Assembly: GCF_013425765.1 (NCBI RefSeq)
Contig: NZ_JACCJZ010000017.1
Coordinates: 372,001 to 436,000 of the forward strand
Reading direction: 5' to 3'
DNA length: 64,000 nt
Source: Luteimonas deserti
GTDB taxonomy: Bacteria; Pseudomonadota; Gammaproteobacteria; Xanthomonadales; Xanthomonadaceae
Made by a program: the position numbers and the translations under genes. Positions within the stretch are counted from its first letter, which is position 1. Each line of letters begins with the position of its first letter. The notes under the pieces were generated by a model. The model was not told the DNA's origin. It saw only the letters and a list, made by a program, of their open reading frames with translations, and searched no databases. Shown one piece after another: positions 50,565 through 59,333 of this stretch.

Positions 50565-52889
50565 ATGACGGGCACCCGGATCAAGCAGTACGACGGGCCG
50601 GCAGGCGGGTGGGGTTCGATGCAGTCGGTGCTGCGTCACGCGACCGGTGAGGACGTCCCGACCGCCGAGGGCGTGGTGCAGTTGCACCGGCAGAACAAGG
50701 TGGACGGATTCGCGTGCGTGAGTTGTTCCTGGGCCAAGCCGGCCGAGCCGCACCGTTTCGAGTTCTGCGAGAACGGCGCCAAGGCGACCATGTGGGAACT
50801 CGAGGAGGGCACGGCCGACGCGGGGTTCTTCGCGGCGCACACGCTCGAGGAGCTGCGCGCATGGCCGGACCATGATCTCGAAGCGCAGGGACGGCTGACC
50901 GAGCCGATGCGCCACGATGCCGCGCTCGACCGCTATGTGCCGATCTCGTGGGACGAGGCCTTCGCAACGATCGCGCGTGAGCTCGGCGCCCTGTCCGACG
51001 CGCCCGAGCGCGTCGTGTTCTACGCCTCGGGTCGCGCGTCGCTGGAAACCTCGTACATGTACGCACTGCTGGCCCGGCTCTACGGCAACAACAACCTGCC
51101 CGACAGCTCGAACATGTGCCACGAGAGCACGTCCGTCGGACTGCCGCGCAGCATCGGCGTTCCGGTGGGCACCGTGCTGCTGGAGGACTTCGATCACTGC
51201 GATTGCATCCTTTCGTTCGGGCAGAACGTGGGCGTCAACAGCCCGCGCATGCTGCATCCCCTGCAGGAGGCCGCGCGCCGGGGTGCGCAGATCATCACCT
51301 TCAATCCCCTCTACGAACGCGGATGGGAGCGCTTCACCAATCCGCAGGAACCGCTGGCGATGGCCACCGGCGCGTCGACGCGGATCAGCAATGCGTATTT
51401 TCCGGTGCGTGCCGGCGGGGATCTCGCGGTGATGCACGGCATCGCCAAGGCGCTGTTCGCACTGGACGATGCCGCCCGCTCCGACCCGGCGCGCGAGCGC
51501 GTGCTCGACGTGGGCTTCATCGAGGACCATACCGAGGGCTTCGACGTCTTCGAGCAGTCGGTGCGCAATTTCGAATGGAGCGAGATCGAGCGCGAATCCG
51601 GCCTGTCGCGGGCCGACATGGAAGGCGTCGCGGCGGTGTACGCGGCAGCGAAAGCCAGCATCCTGGTGTACGGAATGGGCCTGACCCAGCACCGGCACGG
51701 TGTCGACAACGTGCGGATGCTCTGCAACCTCGCACTGATGCTGGGGAACGTGGGACGCCCCGGCGCGGGCATCTGTCCGGTGCGGGGCCACTCCAACGTG
51801 CAGGGCCAGCGCACGGTGGGCATTTCCGAAAAACCCGAGCTGGTGCCGCTGGACCGGCTCGAAGCGCAGTACGGGTTCAGTGCGCCGCGCGAGAAGGGCG
51901 TGGACACGGTGGGCACGGTCGAAGGCGTGCTCGACGGTTCGGTGCGCGCATTCGTCGGCCTCGGCGGCAACTTCCTGCGTGCAGCGCCGGAAACCGTCCG
52001 CCTGGAAGCGGCATGGCGCGACCTGGCACTGACGGTGCAGGTCGCCACCAAGCTCAACCGCAGCCATCTCGTCTGCGGCCGGACCGCGCTGCTGCTGCCT
52101 TGCCTCGGCCGGCTGGAAAAGGACAACCAGCGCAGCGGCGACCAGTGCGTGACCATCGAGGACAGCACCACCTGCATCCACGCCTCGTTCGGAACCAGTG
52201 CGCCAGCCAGCGACCACCTCCGCTCGGAGCCGGCCATCGTCGCCGGAATCGCCCAGGCGCTCTGGCCGGACGACGCCCGTGTGCCCTGGCAGGCCTGGGT
52301 GGACGATTACGGGCTCGTCCGGGACGCGATCGAAGAGACCTATCCCGACCAGTTCCGCGACTTCAATGCCAGGCTGCATACACCGGGCGGATTCCCGCGT
52401 CCTGTCGCGGCGCGCGAGCGCCGCTGGGAGACGCCCAGCGGCAAGGCCCAGTTCCACGCGCCGGCACGGCTCTCGGCGACGGGCTTCGAGGATGCGGAGG
52501 GGCGCTACCGGCTGCTGACGATCCGCAGCAACGACCAGTTCAACACCACCGTGTACGGGTATCGGGACCGCTTCCGCGGGATCGAGGGCACGCGGCGCGT
52601 CGTGCTGATGCACGAGGACGATATCGCCGAGGCCGGCCTGACCGATGGCGAGCAGATCGCGCTGGTGTGCGATGCCGACGATGGTGTCGAGCGCCTGGTC
52701 GGCGGCCTGCGGGTGGTCCCGTATCTGATTCCGCGCGGCTGCATTGCCGCTTACTATCCCGAATGCAATCCGTTGATGCCGGTTGCCCACCATGCGATCG
52801 ACAGCCATGTGCCGGCGGCGAAATCCATCCCGGTCCGCATCTCGCGTCGCACCGATGCGCCGGTGCCGGCGGGCCCGTCGCCCGACTGA
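50565..52889 (+). CDS. FdhF/YdeP-family molybdopterin oxidoreductase
   Basis: A 774-residue cytoplasmic molybdoenzyme of the YdeP-type FdhF group. The N-terminus has only the short FACVSCSWAKP pair (C51, C54), not the four-cysteine Fe-S motif of classic formate dehydrogenases. MGD-binding stretches are seen: YNNNLPDSSNMCHEST-like NNNLPDSSNMCHEST (about 180-194), LSFGQNVGVNSP, GICPVRGHSNVQGQRTVGI, and a C-terminal domain with TIRSNDQFNTTVYGYRDR and YYPECNPLMP. YdeP is linked to acid resistance in E. coli. The real substrate is unknown. It sits near modABC, and GGAGG lies upstream of the ATG. Confidence 0.88.
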   Translation: MTGTRIKQYDGPAGGWGSMQSVLRHATGEDVPTAEGVVQLHRQNKVDGFACVSCSWAKPAEPHRFEFCENGAKATMWELEEGTADAGFFAAHTLEELRAWPDHDLEAQGRLTEPMRHDAALDRYVPISWDEAFATIARELGALSDAPERVVFYASGRASLETSYMYALLARLYGNNNLPDSSNMCHESTSVGLPRSIGVPVGTVLLEDFDHCDCILSFGQNVGVNSPRMLHPLQEAARRGAQIITFNPLYERGWERFTNPQEPLAMATGASTRISNAYFPVRAGGDLAVMHGIAKALFALDDAARSDPARERVLDVGFIEDHTEGFDVFEQSVRNFEWSEIERESGLSRADMEGVAAVYAAAKASILVYGMGLTQHRHGVDNVRMLCNLALMLGNVGRPGAGICPVRGHSNVQGQRTVGISEKPELVPLDRLEAQYGFSAPREKGVDTVGTVEGVLDGSVRAFVGLGGNFLRAAPETVRLEAAWRDLALTVQVATKLNRSHLVCGRTALLLPCLGRLEKDNQRSGDQCVTIEDSTTCIHASFGTSAPASDHLRSEPAIVAGIAQALWPDDARVPWQAWVDDYGLVRDAIEETYPDQFRDFNARLHTPGGFPRPVAARERRWETPSGKAQFHAPARLSATGFEDAEGRYRLLTIRSNDQFNTTVYGYRDRFRGIEGTRRVVLMHEDDIAEAGLTDGEQIALVCDADDGVERLVGGLRVVPYLIPRGCIAAYYPECNPLMPVAHHAIDSHVPAAKSIPVRISRRTDAPVPAGPSPD

Positions 52890-52937
52890 GGGCCCTGGCG
52901 GCGCAGCGCAAATCGCCGCGCCGCCAGACCCGCCACC

Positions 52938-54005
52938 TCAGAGCATCGCCAGCTCGGCGTTGGAGAGGGTACGACCGTAGTGTGTGCGCAGGCGCAGCTT
53001 GCGCTCGAGATCGTCGAGAATCCGCCCGCTGAAATCGAGGCCGGTCAGCTCCTCGACCATGTTGATACCGCCCGGGGTGTCGACGTTCACTTCCATGAGC
53101 TTGTCGCCGACGATGTCCAGGCCGACGAAATACATGCCGTCCCGGATGAGCTTGGGTGCCACCAGCTCGGCCAGGCGCAGGGCATCCGCGTCCGGCACCG
53201 CCATCTCGTATTTGCCGCCGGCGCTGATGTTGCTCCGCGCATCGCCGCTGTCGTTGTAACGGCGGATGCAGGCGTAGGTGCCGTCGACCTCCAGCGGCCG
53301 CCCGTTGAGCATCAGCAGGCGCAGGTCGCCATCCTTGGCCCGCGGCAGGTATTCCTGCGCGATCGCGTATCCGTCGCGGGTCACGGCATCGATCATCTGG
53401 TTGAGGTTGCCGCCGCTCTCGGGCGTAACCACGAAGACCCCCTGGCCGCCCGAACCCTGCAGGGGTTTGATCACGCCGTAGCCTTCGCGCGCGTTGATGA
53501 AGGCCTTGATCTCGGCGGCGTCCCGGCTGATGCAGGTGACGGGACGCACCTCCTCGGGGAAATGCTGGAAGTAGGTCTTGTTGGAAGCGTCGGTCAGGTG
53601 GGCGGGATCGTTGAGCACCAGGGCCTGGCGCAGCGCCACCAGCTGCGAGAAGAGGAGTCCGCTCGACGGCGCCCAGGGGCGCTCGACCATCTCGTCGGCG
53701 GGATCGCTGCGCAGCATGAGCACGTCGAGCTCGTCGACCGAGATGCGTTCGATCGTGGCATCCGGGCCCTGGATCTCGGCGAGCAGCGCGGCATCGTCGG
53801 CGTACTCGTCCGCATGCGGCATCCGCGCACAGGCCCGCACCGTTCCGCAGGCGTCATAGGTGAAGTCGGCCAACCCGATCAGCGCCACGGCGTGCCCACG
53901 TGCGCGGGCCTTCCGGGCGAGGCGGATGGTGGTGTAGTTGTCCTGCTCGGTGGCGACGTCGTTGACGACGAAGCCGAGGCGCATGGGGGCGGGCGGTGCG
54001 GTCAT
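52938..54005 (-). CDS. ATP-grasp ligase (glutathione synthase/RimK-like), third gene of coupled operon
   Basis: A 355-residue ATP-grasp enzyme. YGVIKPLQGSGGQGVFVV is the ATP-grasp lysine and glycine-rich loop, and KLMEVNVDTPGGINMVEE the metal-binding E-x-N strand, both as in GshB. It would join a carboxylate to an amine using ATP, in the cytoplasm. True glutathione synthase is normally a separate gene with gshA; here it is coupled by a four-base overlap (ATGA) to a DUF1704 peptidase and an N-formylglutamate amidohydrolase-like gene, suggesting a different substrate. Confidence 0.85.
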   Translation of the reverse strand: MTAPPAPMRLGFVVNDVATEQDNYTTIRLARKARARGHAVALIGLADFTYDACGTVRACARMPHADEYADDAALLAEIQGPDATIERISVDELDVLMLRSDPADEMVERPWAPSSGLLFSQLVALRQALVLNDPAHLTDASNKTYFQHFPEEVRPVTCISRDAAEIKAFINAREGYGVIKPLQGSGGQGVFVVTPESGGNLNQMIDAVTRDGYAIAQEYLPRAKDGDLRLLMLNGRPLEVDGTYACIRRYNDSGDARSNISAGGKYEMAVPDADALRLAELVAPKLIRDGMYFVGLDIVGDKLMEVNVDTPGGINMVEELTGLDFSGRILDDLERKLRLRTHYGRTLSNAELAML

Positions 54006-55222
54006 TGTGGATGGGTCCTGGGGCAATGGGTCTGGAAGAGCCGGTCGACCGGGGTGCGCCGGCAGTCGGCGAGGCGCTCGGCGAAGTCTTCCGCGGCGGC
54101 GTACCGGGGCAGCAGGTCCGGCGGCACGATCCAGCCGTCGTCCAGCAGGGTGTCCAGCTGCTCGAGGTGCGTAAGGGCGAACTTGCCGAGAAACAGCGCA
54201 TCGAACTCTCCGCCGGCCTCGAGATAGCGCAACAGATCGCGCAGACCACGCAGGTACACCGCGTCCTTGGTCAGGCCGCCCCCGCGCCGTGCACGGACCG
54301 CGACGTCGAAGGCATCGTCGGTGGGAAGCCGGTGGGTGTGGTGCAGGCAGTTGAAGATCGCCGGCAACTGCGCACCCTCCGCAGCCATGGCGGCCGCGAC
54401 CACACGCGCGGCGAGCACCCGCAGGCGTTCGCCCGGCAGGAATCCCGCCAGGAACTCCGACAGCACACCGAGACCCTCCTGCATGGGGTCGTAGCCGGCG
54501 AGACCGACCTCCAGCTGTTGCAGGGCCTGGCGCCGCCCGTTGTGCCGGGTCACCACGTGCGTGCCGATCTCGTGCTGGATCAGCGGATCGATCCGCGCCC
54601 GCGGCAGGCGGATGTTGCCGTCGATGTAGAACCGGCCGTGGGAGACCATCAGCATCGAGTTGAGTTCGTCCTCCACGACCACGTCGATCCGGAAGTCCGG
54701 CGCCTGCGCCCGGTACCAGTCGATCTCGGCGTCGACCGCCGCACGTACATCGTCGATGCCCGCATCGGCGACCAGCGGGTCGCTGTCGGGAACGTCGGCG
54801 AGAATGGCTTCGGCGAGTGCGAGTAGCTCGGGCTCGACCGCACCGAACAGCGCGACGCTGGCGTCGACGAAGCCGGGCCGGTCGCGCTGCTGGACGAGAT
54901 CGATCATGCGGCCGAGTTCGTGCTGCTTCTCGGCGAGCAGGTCGTGCAGTGCGGTCGGCGCGATCTCCGCGACCGGGAGCGCTGCGAGCTCGTGGCGCAA
55001 GCCGGCGAGGTCCACGTCCAGGTCGGAATAGCGCATGACCGGCTCGCGGGTGCGCCCGGTCGCTTCGAACGCACGCCACAGCGCGTCGCCTTCCAGCGGC
55101 GACAGGGCCACGAGCCAGTCCAGCTTGGCATCGAGCCGCGCGAGTGCCCCGTCAACGTGCGCCGCGACCGGCGGCAGCGGACGCGCGCGGGGCCGCGCGC
55201 CGCGGGTCACGGTCTCGCTCAC
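54002..55222 (-). CDS. DUF1704 (QEGLA) putative zinc peptidase, second gene of coupled operon
   Basis: A 406-residue protein with LIQHEIGTHVVTRHNG (H217, E218, H222), an H-E-x-x-T-H zinc motif, and YDPMQEGLGVLSE (Q248-E-G-L), the motif for which the family is named 'flavohemoglobin expression-modulating QEGLA protein'. DUF1704 relatives include the eukaryotic MATCAP-type carboxypeptidases that use the same HEIGTH-like motif. It starts at GTG overlapping the amidohydrolase stop (GTGA), and its own stop overlaps the ATP-grasp start. Peptidase activity is inferred from the motif. Confidence 0.87.
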   Translation of the reverse strand: MSETVTRGARPRARPLPPVAAHVDGALARLDAKLDWLVALSPLEGDALWRAFEATGRTREPVMRYSDLDVDLAGLRHELAALPVAEIAPTALHDLLAEKQHELGRMIDLVQQRDRPGFVDASVALFGAVEPELLALAEAILADVPDSDPLVADAGIDDVRAAVDAEIDWYRAQAPDFRIDVVVEDELNSMLMVSHGRFYIDGNIRLPRARIDPLIQHEIGTHVVTRHNGRRQALQQLEVGLAGYDPMQEGLGVLSEFLAGFLPGERLRVLAARVVAAAMAAEGAQLPAIFNCLHHTHRLPTDDAFDVAVRARRGGGLTKDAVYLRGLRDLLRYLEAGGEFDALFLGKFALTHLEQLDTLLDDGWIVPPDLLPRYAAAEDFAERLADCRRTPVDRLFQTHCPRTHPQ

Positions 55223-56085
55223 GACAGGAATTCCGGGCGGACCGCGTCGACGGCATGTTGCAGTCCGTCACGCAAGGCGTACAGGGCCGGAATGTCGACC
55301 TGTCCGCTCCACTCGTCCATGAAGATCTTCTTGTACTCGGGCGAGATCGTGCACACGCGCTCGCCCCAGTGCGCGTAGACCCATTCGGGAAAATGACCGC
55401 CGGTGGGGAAGCGCACATTGCAGCGCACGTCCGGCAACGCGTTGCGCACCGGATGCCGGCGCAGCACGTTGGCGAACCGCCGTGCGGTGTCGCCCCAGCG
55501 GCGGGGATCGAGCGTGGTGATGCCCAGTTCGATGTCCGGGTTGTCGGCGGCCGCTGCAGGCGGTGCGTCGGGTCCGTCGCGCCGGTGGTTGTAGCTGTGG
55601 ATGTCGATCAACAGTGCACAGCCCCAGCGTTCGACGGTCCGGTCGATGAGTTCGCCGGTCATGGCGTAGAAGCGGTCGTAGAGCGCGAGCGAAGCTTCGC
55701 GCTCGGTCTCGTCAAGGGGCGCACGCCAGACCTCGAGGCCCCAGGCGGCCTCCGGACTGGTGTAGATCGCCTGCGCACGCGGCCGGTTGAGATCCACCTC
55801 GAAACGCGAGCGACGCACCCGCAGGCGCACGTCGCCCACCTGGGTGAGCAGGCTGGTGAGCGGATCCTCCTCGCGCCAGCGCGCGGTGTCGTCCAGGGCG
55901 ACCAGCGGCTGCAGCGATGGACGCAGCAGGTGGCCGTCATGGATCGCCGTGGCGATGACCGGACCATCGGAGACGATGAGGTCCCAGGCTTCTTCGCGCA
56001 GGCGCAGCGCCGGAGGTGTGGCGGCGCTGAGGAAGACTTCGGAATGGGGTTGACGTGGATCGGGCGTATCGAACATGTCGCGCAT
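55219..56085 (-). CDS. N-formylglutamate amidohydrolase-family protein, first gene of coupled operon
   Basis: A 288-residue protein of the N-formylglutamate amidohydrolase family, a zinc hydrolase fold. Landmarks are SDGPVIATAIHDGHLLRP, RSRFEVDLNRPRAQAIY (conserved D-L-N-R), LLIDIHSYNHRRDGPDAPP (H-S-Y-N-H, catalytic) and EYKKIFMDEWSG. It cleaves an amide bond of a glutamate derivative. No histidine-utilisation (hut) gene is adjacent, so the classical role is not supported. Two ATGs (56085, 56076) are possible starts; neither has a strong ribosome site. Confidence 0.85.
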   Translation of the reverse strand: MRDMFDTPDPRQPHSEVFLSAATPPALRLREEAWDLIVSDGPVIATAIHDGHLLRPSLQPLVALDDTARWREEDPLTSLLTQVGDVRLRVRRSRFEVDLNRPRAQAIYTSPEAAWGLEVWRAPLDETEREASLALYDRFYAMTGELIDRTVERWGCALLIDIHSYNHRRDGPDAPPAAAADNPDIELGITTLDPRRWGDTARRFANVLRRHPVRNALPDVRCNVRFPTGGHFPEWVYAHWGERVCTISPEYKKIFMDEWSGQVDIPALYALRDGLQHAVDAVRPEFLS

Positions 56086-56278
56086 GCTCGCAGTGCCGGA
56101 ATGATCCTCGTGTGACCATACGACAGCGCTTCTTTGACGCGCTGTTCACTTCACCGGCGAAACCGGCATGCCCGCGTGCCTCGCGGCGAGACCGCACATG
56201 GAACTGCCTCGCCGCGCGGCATTTGCCGCGCGGGGCGCGGGTGGCTATGGTCGCGGGCCGTCCTTCGCGCCGTCCGTC

Positions 56279-58420
56279 ATGCCCTCACGTCGCCTGTTCT
56301 TCGCGCTCGCCGCCGTCCTGATCGCGCCCACGGCCCATGCCGACGAAGGCATGTGGATGCCCGGGCAGCTTGCCGAGATCGCTGCGGAGATGCGCAGCGC
56401 CGGTTTCCGTGGAGATGCACGCCGGCTCGCGGACGTCACCCGGCCGCCCCTGAGCGCCGTCGTGCGCGTCGGCGGCGGCACGGGGGCGTTCGTGTCGCAA
56501 GACGGGCTGCTGCTCACCAACCACCACGTCGCCTACGGCGTGATCCAGTACAACAGCCGCCCCGAGCAGGACATCATCGAGGCGGGCTTCGTCGCCGACG
56601 GCCGCGCCGGCGAGCGTGCCGCCAATCCCGACTTCCGCGTGCTGGTGACCGTGGGCTTCGACCGGGTGACCGACGACGTGCTGGCGGGCGCGCGCGGCCG
56701 CACCGGACGGGCCTACTTCGATGCGGTGGACACGGCGAGCAAGCGCATCGTCGCCGAGTGCGAGCAGTCCGGCGACGTGCGCTGCAGCGTCGCCAACATG
56801 TATTACGGCACCGATTTCTACCGCATCCGCCAGCTCGAGCTGCGCGACGTGCGCCTCGTGTACGCGCCGCCGCGCGCCATCGGCAACTACGGCGACGAGA
56901 TCGACAACTTCATGTGGCCGCGGCATACCGGCGACTTCACCCTGCTGCGCGCCTACGTCGCTCCGGATGGCCGGCCCGCCGGCTTCAGCCCGGACAACGC
57001 GCCCTACGCGCCGCCCGCGCACCTGCGCGTCGCCACCACCGGCCTGCATGCAGGCGACTACGCGATGCTCGCGGGTTATCCGGGCATCACGTTCCGCCAC
57101 CGGACGGCCGGGGAGTTCGCGCGGCAGGTGACGCACACGCTGCCGCAGCGCGTCGCCGTGTTCGACGCGCTCATCGCCGCGGTCGAAGCGGCGGGGCGCG
57201 ACGACGCCGACGTGCGCACCCGCTATGCATCCCAGCTGCAGTCGTTGAAGAACAACCGCAAGCGCGCGGCCGGCGAGCTCGAAGGGTTGCTGCGCAGCGA
57301 TGCGGTGCGCCAGCGCTCCGACGACGAAACGGCGATGCTCGCCCGGACGCGGGCCGACGAGCTGGGCGGGATCGAGGCCCTGCGCGCCGTGCTCGCCGAG
57401 GGCGACGCCGTCGCGGAGCGTGACCTGCTGCTGGGGCTGGTCGCCAGCCAGACCCAGCTGATGCGCGCGGCGCTGCTGCTCGAGCGGCTGCGTGTCGAGT
57501 CGGCCAAGCCCGACGCCGAGCGCGAGACCGGCTACCAGACGCGTGACCACGCCCTCATCGAAGGCGTGTTGCGCCAGGTCCAGCGCCGCTTTTCCCCCTC
57601 AGCCGAACAAGCGGTGCTGAGGACGTTGCTCGAACGCTATCAGCGCCTGCCGGACGCGCAGCGTCTGCCGGCCTTCGATGCCGCGTTCGGACGTACGCCC
57701 GACGCGCTGGCACGGGCTCTCGACGCGGTGTACGCCGCCAGCGCACTGGGTGACGAGGCGGCGCGCCTGTCGCGCTTCGCCGAGGCCCGCGACGGCCGTG
57801 CGCTCGAGGACGATCCACTGCTGGCCCTGGTCCGTCCGCTGGTGGCCGCGCAGCTCGAGGTCGAGGGCGCGCGCAAGGCCCGCGAAGGCGAGCTGCTGCG
57901 CCTGCGTCCGGCCTACATGCGCGCCCTGTTCGCGTGGCGCGCGGGGCAGGGCAGAGCGGTGTATCCGGATGCGAACGGGACCCTGCGCATCAGCTACGGA
58001 CGCGTCGAGCCCCTGTCGCCACGCGACGCGGTGACCTATGCCCCCGTGACCACGGTGGCCGGGATCGTCGAGAAGCACACCGGAGCGGCCCCCTTCGACG
58101 CGCCGCAACCCCTGCTCGACGCCATCGCCCGCGGCGATTTCGCCGGGACCGCCGAAGCGTCGCTGGGCACGCAACCTGTGAACTTCCTCACCAATCTCGA
58201 TACCACCGGTGGCAATTCCGGCTCGCCCGTACTCAACGCGCGCGGCGAGCTGGTCGGTCTGAACTTCGACAGCAACTGGGAATCGGTGAGTGCCAGCTGG
58301 TGGTTCGACCCCCGCATGAAGCGCGCCATCCACGTCGACATGCGCTATATGCGCTGGCTGATGGCGAAGGTCTATCCCGCGCCGGCGCTGCTCGAGGAAA
58401 TGGGTCTTCCGGCGCAATGA
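56279..58420 (+). CDS. S46-family dipeptidyl-peptidase, exported
   Basis: A 713-residue periplasmic serine peptidase of the DPP7/DPP11 family. A signal peptide (LFFALAAVLIAPTAHADE) precedes the catalytic domain: LLLTNHHVAYG (His about 83), DEIDNFMWPRHTGDF (Asp) and TTGGNSGSPVLNARGEL (Ser647). At the position that sets P1 specificity (18 residues after the serine), the residue is Ser665 (in NFDSNWES), where I recall Gly in DPP7 and Arg in DPP11. It releases dipeptides from proteins. The ATG is chosen for the signal peptide. Confidence 0.92.
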   Translation: MPSRRLFFALAAVLIAPTAHADEGMWMPGQLAEIAAEMRSAGFRGDARRLADVTRPPLSAVVRVGGGTGAFVSQDGLLLTNHHVAYGVIQYNSRPEQDIIEAGFVADGRAGERAANPDFRVLVTVGFDRVTDDVLAGARGRTGRAYFDAVDTASKRIVAECEQSGDVRCSVANMYYGTDFYRIRQLELRDVRLVYAPPRAIGNYGDEIDNFMWPRHTGDFTLLRAYVAPDGRPAGFSPDNAPYAPPAHLRVATTGLHAGDYAMLAGYPGITFRHRTAGEFARQVTHTLPQRVAVFDALIAAVEAAGRDDADVRTRYASQLQSLKNNRKRAAGELEGLLRSDAVRQRSDDETAMLARTRADELGGIEALRAVLAEGDAVAERDLLLGLVASQTQLMRAALLLERLRVESAKPDAERETGYQTRDHALIEGVLRQVQRRFSPSAEQAVLRTLLERYQRLPDAQRLPAFDAAFGRTPDALARALDAVYAASALGDEAARLSRFAEARDGRALEDDPLLALVRPLVAAQLEVEGARKAREGELLRLRPAYMRALFAWRAGQGRAVYPDANGTLRISYGRVEPLSPRDAVTYAPVTTVAGIVEKHTGAAPFDAPQPLLDAIARGDFAGTAEASLGTQPVNFLTNLDTTGGNSGSPVLNARGELVGLNFDSNWESVSASWWFDPRMKRAIHVDMRYMRWLMAKVYPAPALLEEMGLPAQ

Positions 58421-58439
58421 CGTCTGCCGCTGCATCGAC

Positions 58440-59327
58440 GTGACCCGCGTCCCGCTGCCCGAACTCGACGGGGTGCCGGCGAGTCGCCTGCAACTTCCGC
58501 CGGGGCCGTGGGCGACGGTGCTCGACGCGCTGTGCGCCCGGTTCCCGGCCGTACCACGCGCGGTGTGGCAGTCCCGTTTCGACCGCGGACGCGTCCTCGA
58601 CGCGACCGGCGCGCCGCTCGCCCGCCATGCCGCGCATCGTGCGGGCCTCGAGATCGGCTACTACCGCGAGGTCGTCGACGAGCCCCGGATCGAAGACGAG
58701 GCCCGGATCGTCTACGCGGACGCCCGGCTCGTGGTGGCTGACAAGCCGCACGGGCTGCCGGTGATGCCGGCAGGAAGATTCGTGACCCAGACGCTGCTGG
58801 CCCGGCTGCGTCGTGAACTCGGGATGCCGCACCTCGTGCCGCTGCACCGTCTGGATCGTGCGACCGCCGGCCTGGTGATGTTCTCGGCGGATCCGGCCAC
58901 CCGCGCCGCTTACCACGCGTTGTTCCAGGAGCGTCGCGTCGTCAAACGGTACGAGGCTCTCGCGCCCGCGTTGACGGGAATCGACTTTCCGCATCGCCGC
59001 TGCAGCAGGATCGAACGCGGCGAGCCGTTCTTCCGCATGCGCGAGGCGGACGGACCCGCGAACAGCGAGACCGTGGTCGAGGTGATCGAACGCGCGGGCG
59101 CGACCTGGCGCTACGCCCTGACGCCGGTGACCGGCCGCAAGCATCAGCTGCGCCTGCACATGGCCGTCCTGGGTGCACCGATCCTGCACGACCCCTGGTA
59201 TCCGACCCTCCAGGACGCCCGACCGGATGCGCCGCCGCTGCAGCTGCTCGCGCGGGCGCTGGCGTTCGACGACCCGCACGACGGCACACCGCGGCAGTTC
59301 GTGTCCGGACGTGGCCTCGGCGGATGA
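58440..59327 (+). CDS. RluA-family pseudouridine synthase
   Basis: A 295-residue RluA-type synthase without an S4 domain. It has the leader DKPHGLPVMP, the catalytic VPLHRLDRATAGLVMF with D139, and YALTPVTGRKHQLRLHM. It isomerises uridine in rRNA or tRNA (TruC/RluA-like). It begins at a GTG 19 bases after the S46 stop and may be co-transcribed. The last quarter ends in LRLHMAVLGAPILHDPWYP, typical of the family. Confidence 0.88.
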   Translation: MTRVPLPELDGVPASRLQLPPGPWATVLDALCARFPAVPRAVWQSRFDRGRVLDATGAPLARHAAHRAGLEIGYYREVVDEPRIEDEARIVYADARLVVADKPHGLPVMPAGRFVTQTLLARLRRELGMPHLVPLHRLDRATAGLVMFSADPATRAAYHALFQERRVVKRYEALAPALTGIDFPHRRCSRIERGEPFFRMREADGPANSETVVEVIERAGATWRYALTPVTGRKHQLRLHMAVLGAPILHDPWYPTLQDARPDAPPLQLLARALAFDDPHDGTPRQFVSGRGLGG

Positions 59328-59333
59328 ACGCGC

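Noticed and set aside
50565..52889. Classical formate dehydrogenase alpha subunit.
   Set aside because: The N-terminus lacks the four-cysteine iron-sulfur motif, and no beta/gamma subunits or fdhD are near; YdeP-type fits better.
52938..54005. Glutathione synthase gshB.
   Set aside because: The fold fits, but the coupled operon with DUF1704 and an amidohydrolase argues for another substrate, so the symbol was not given.
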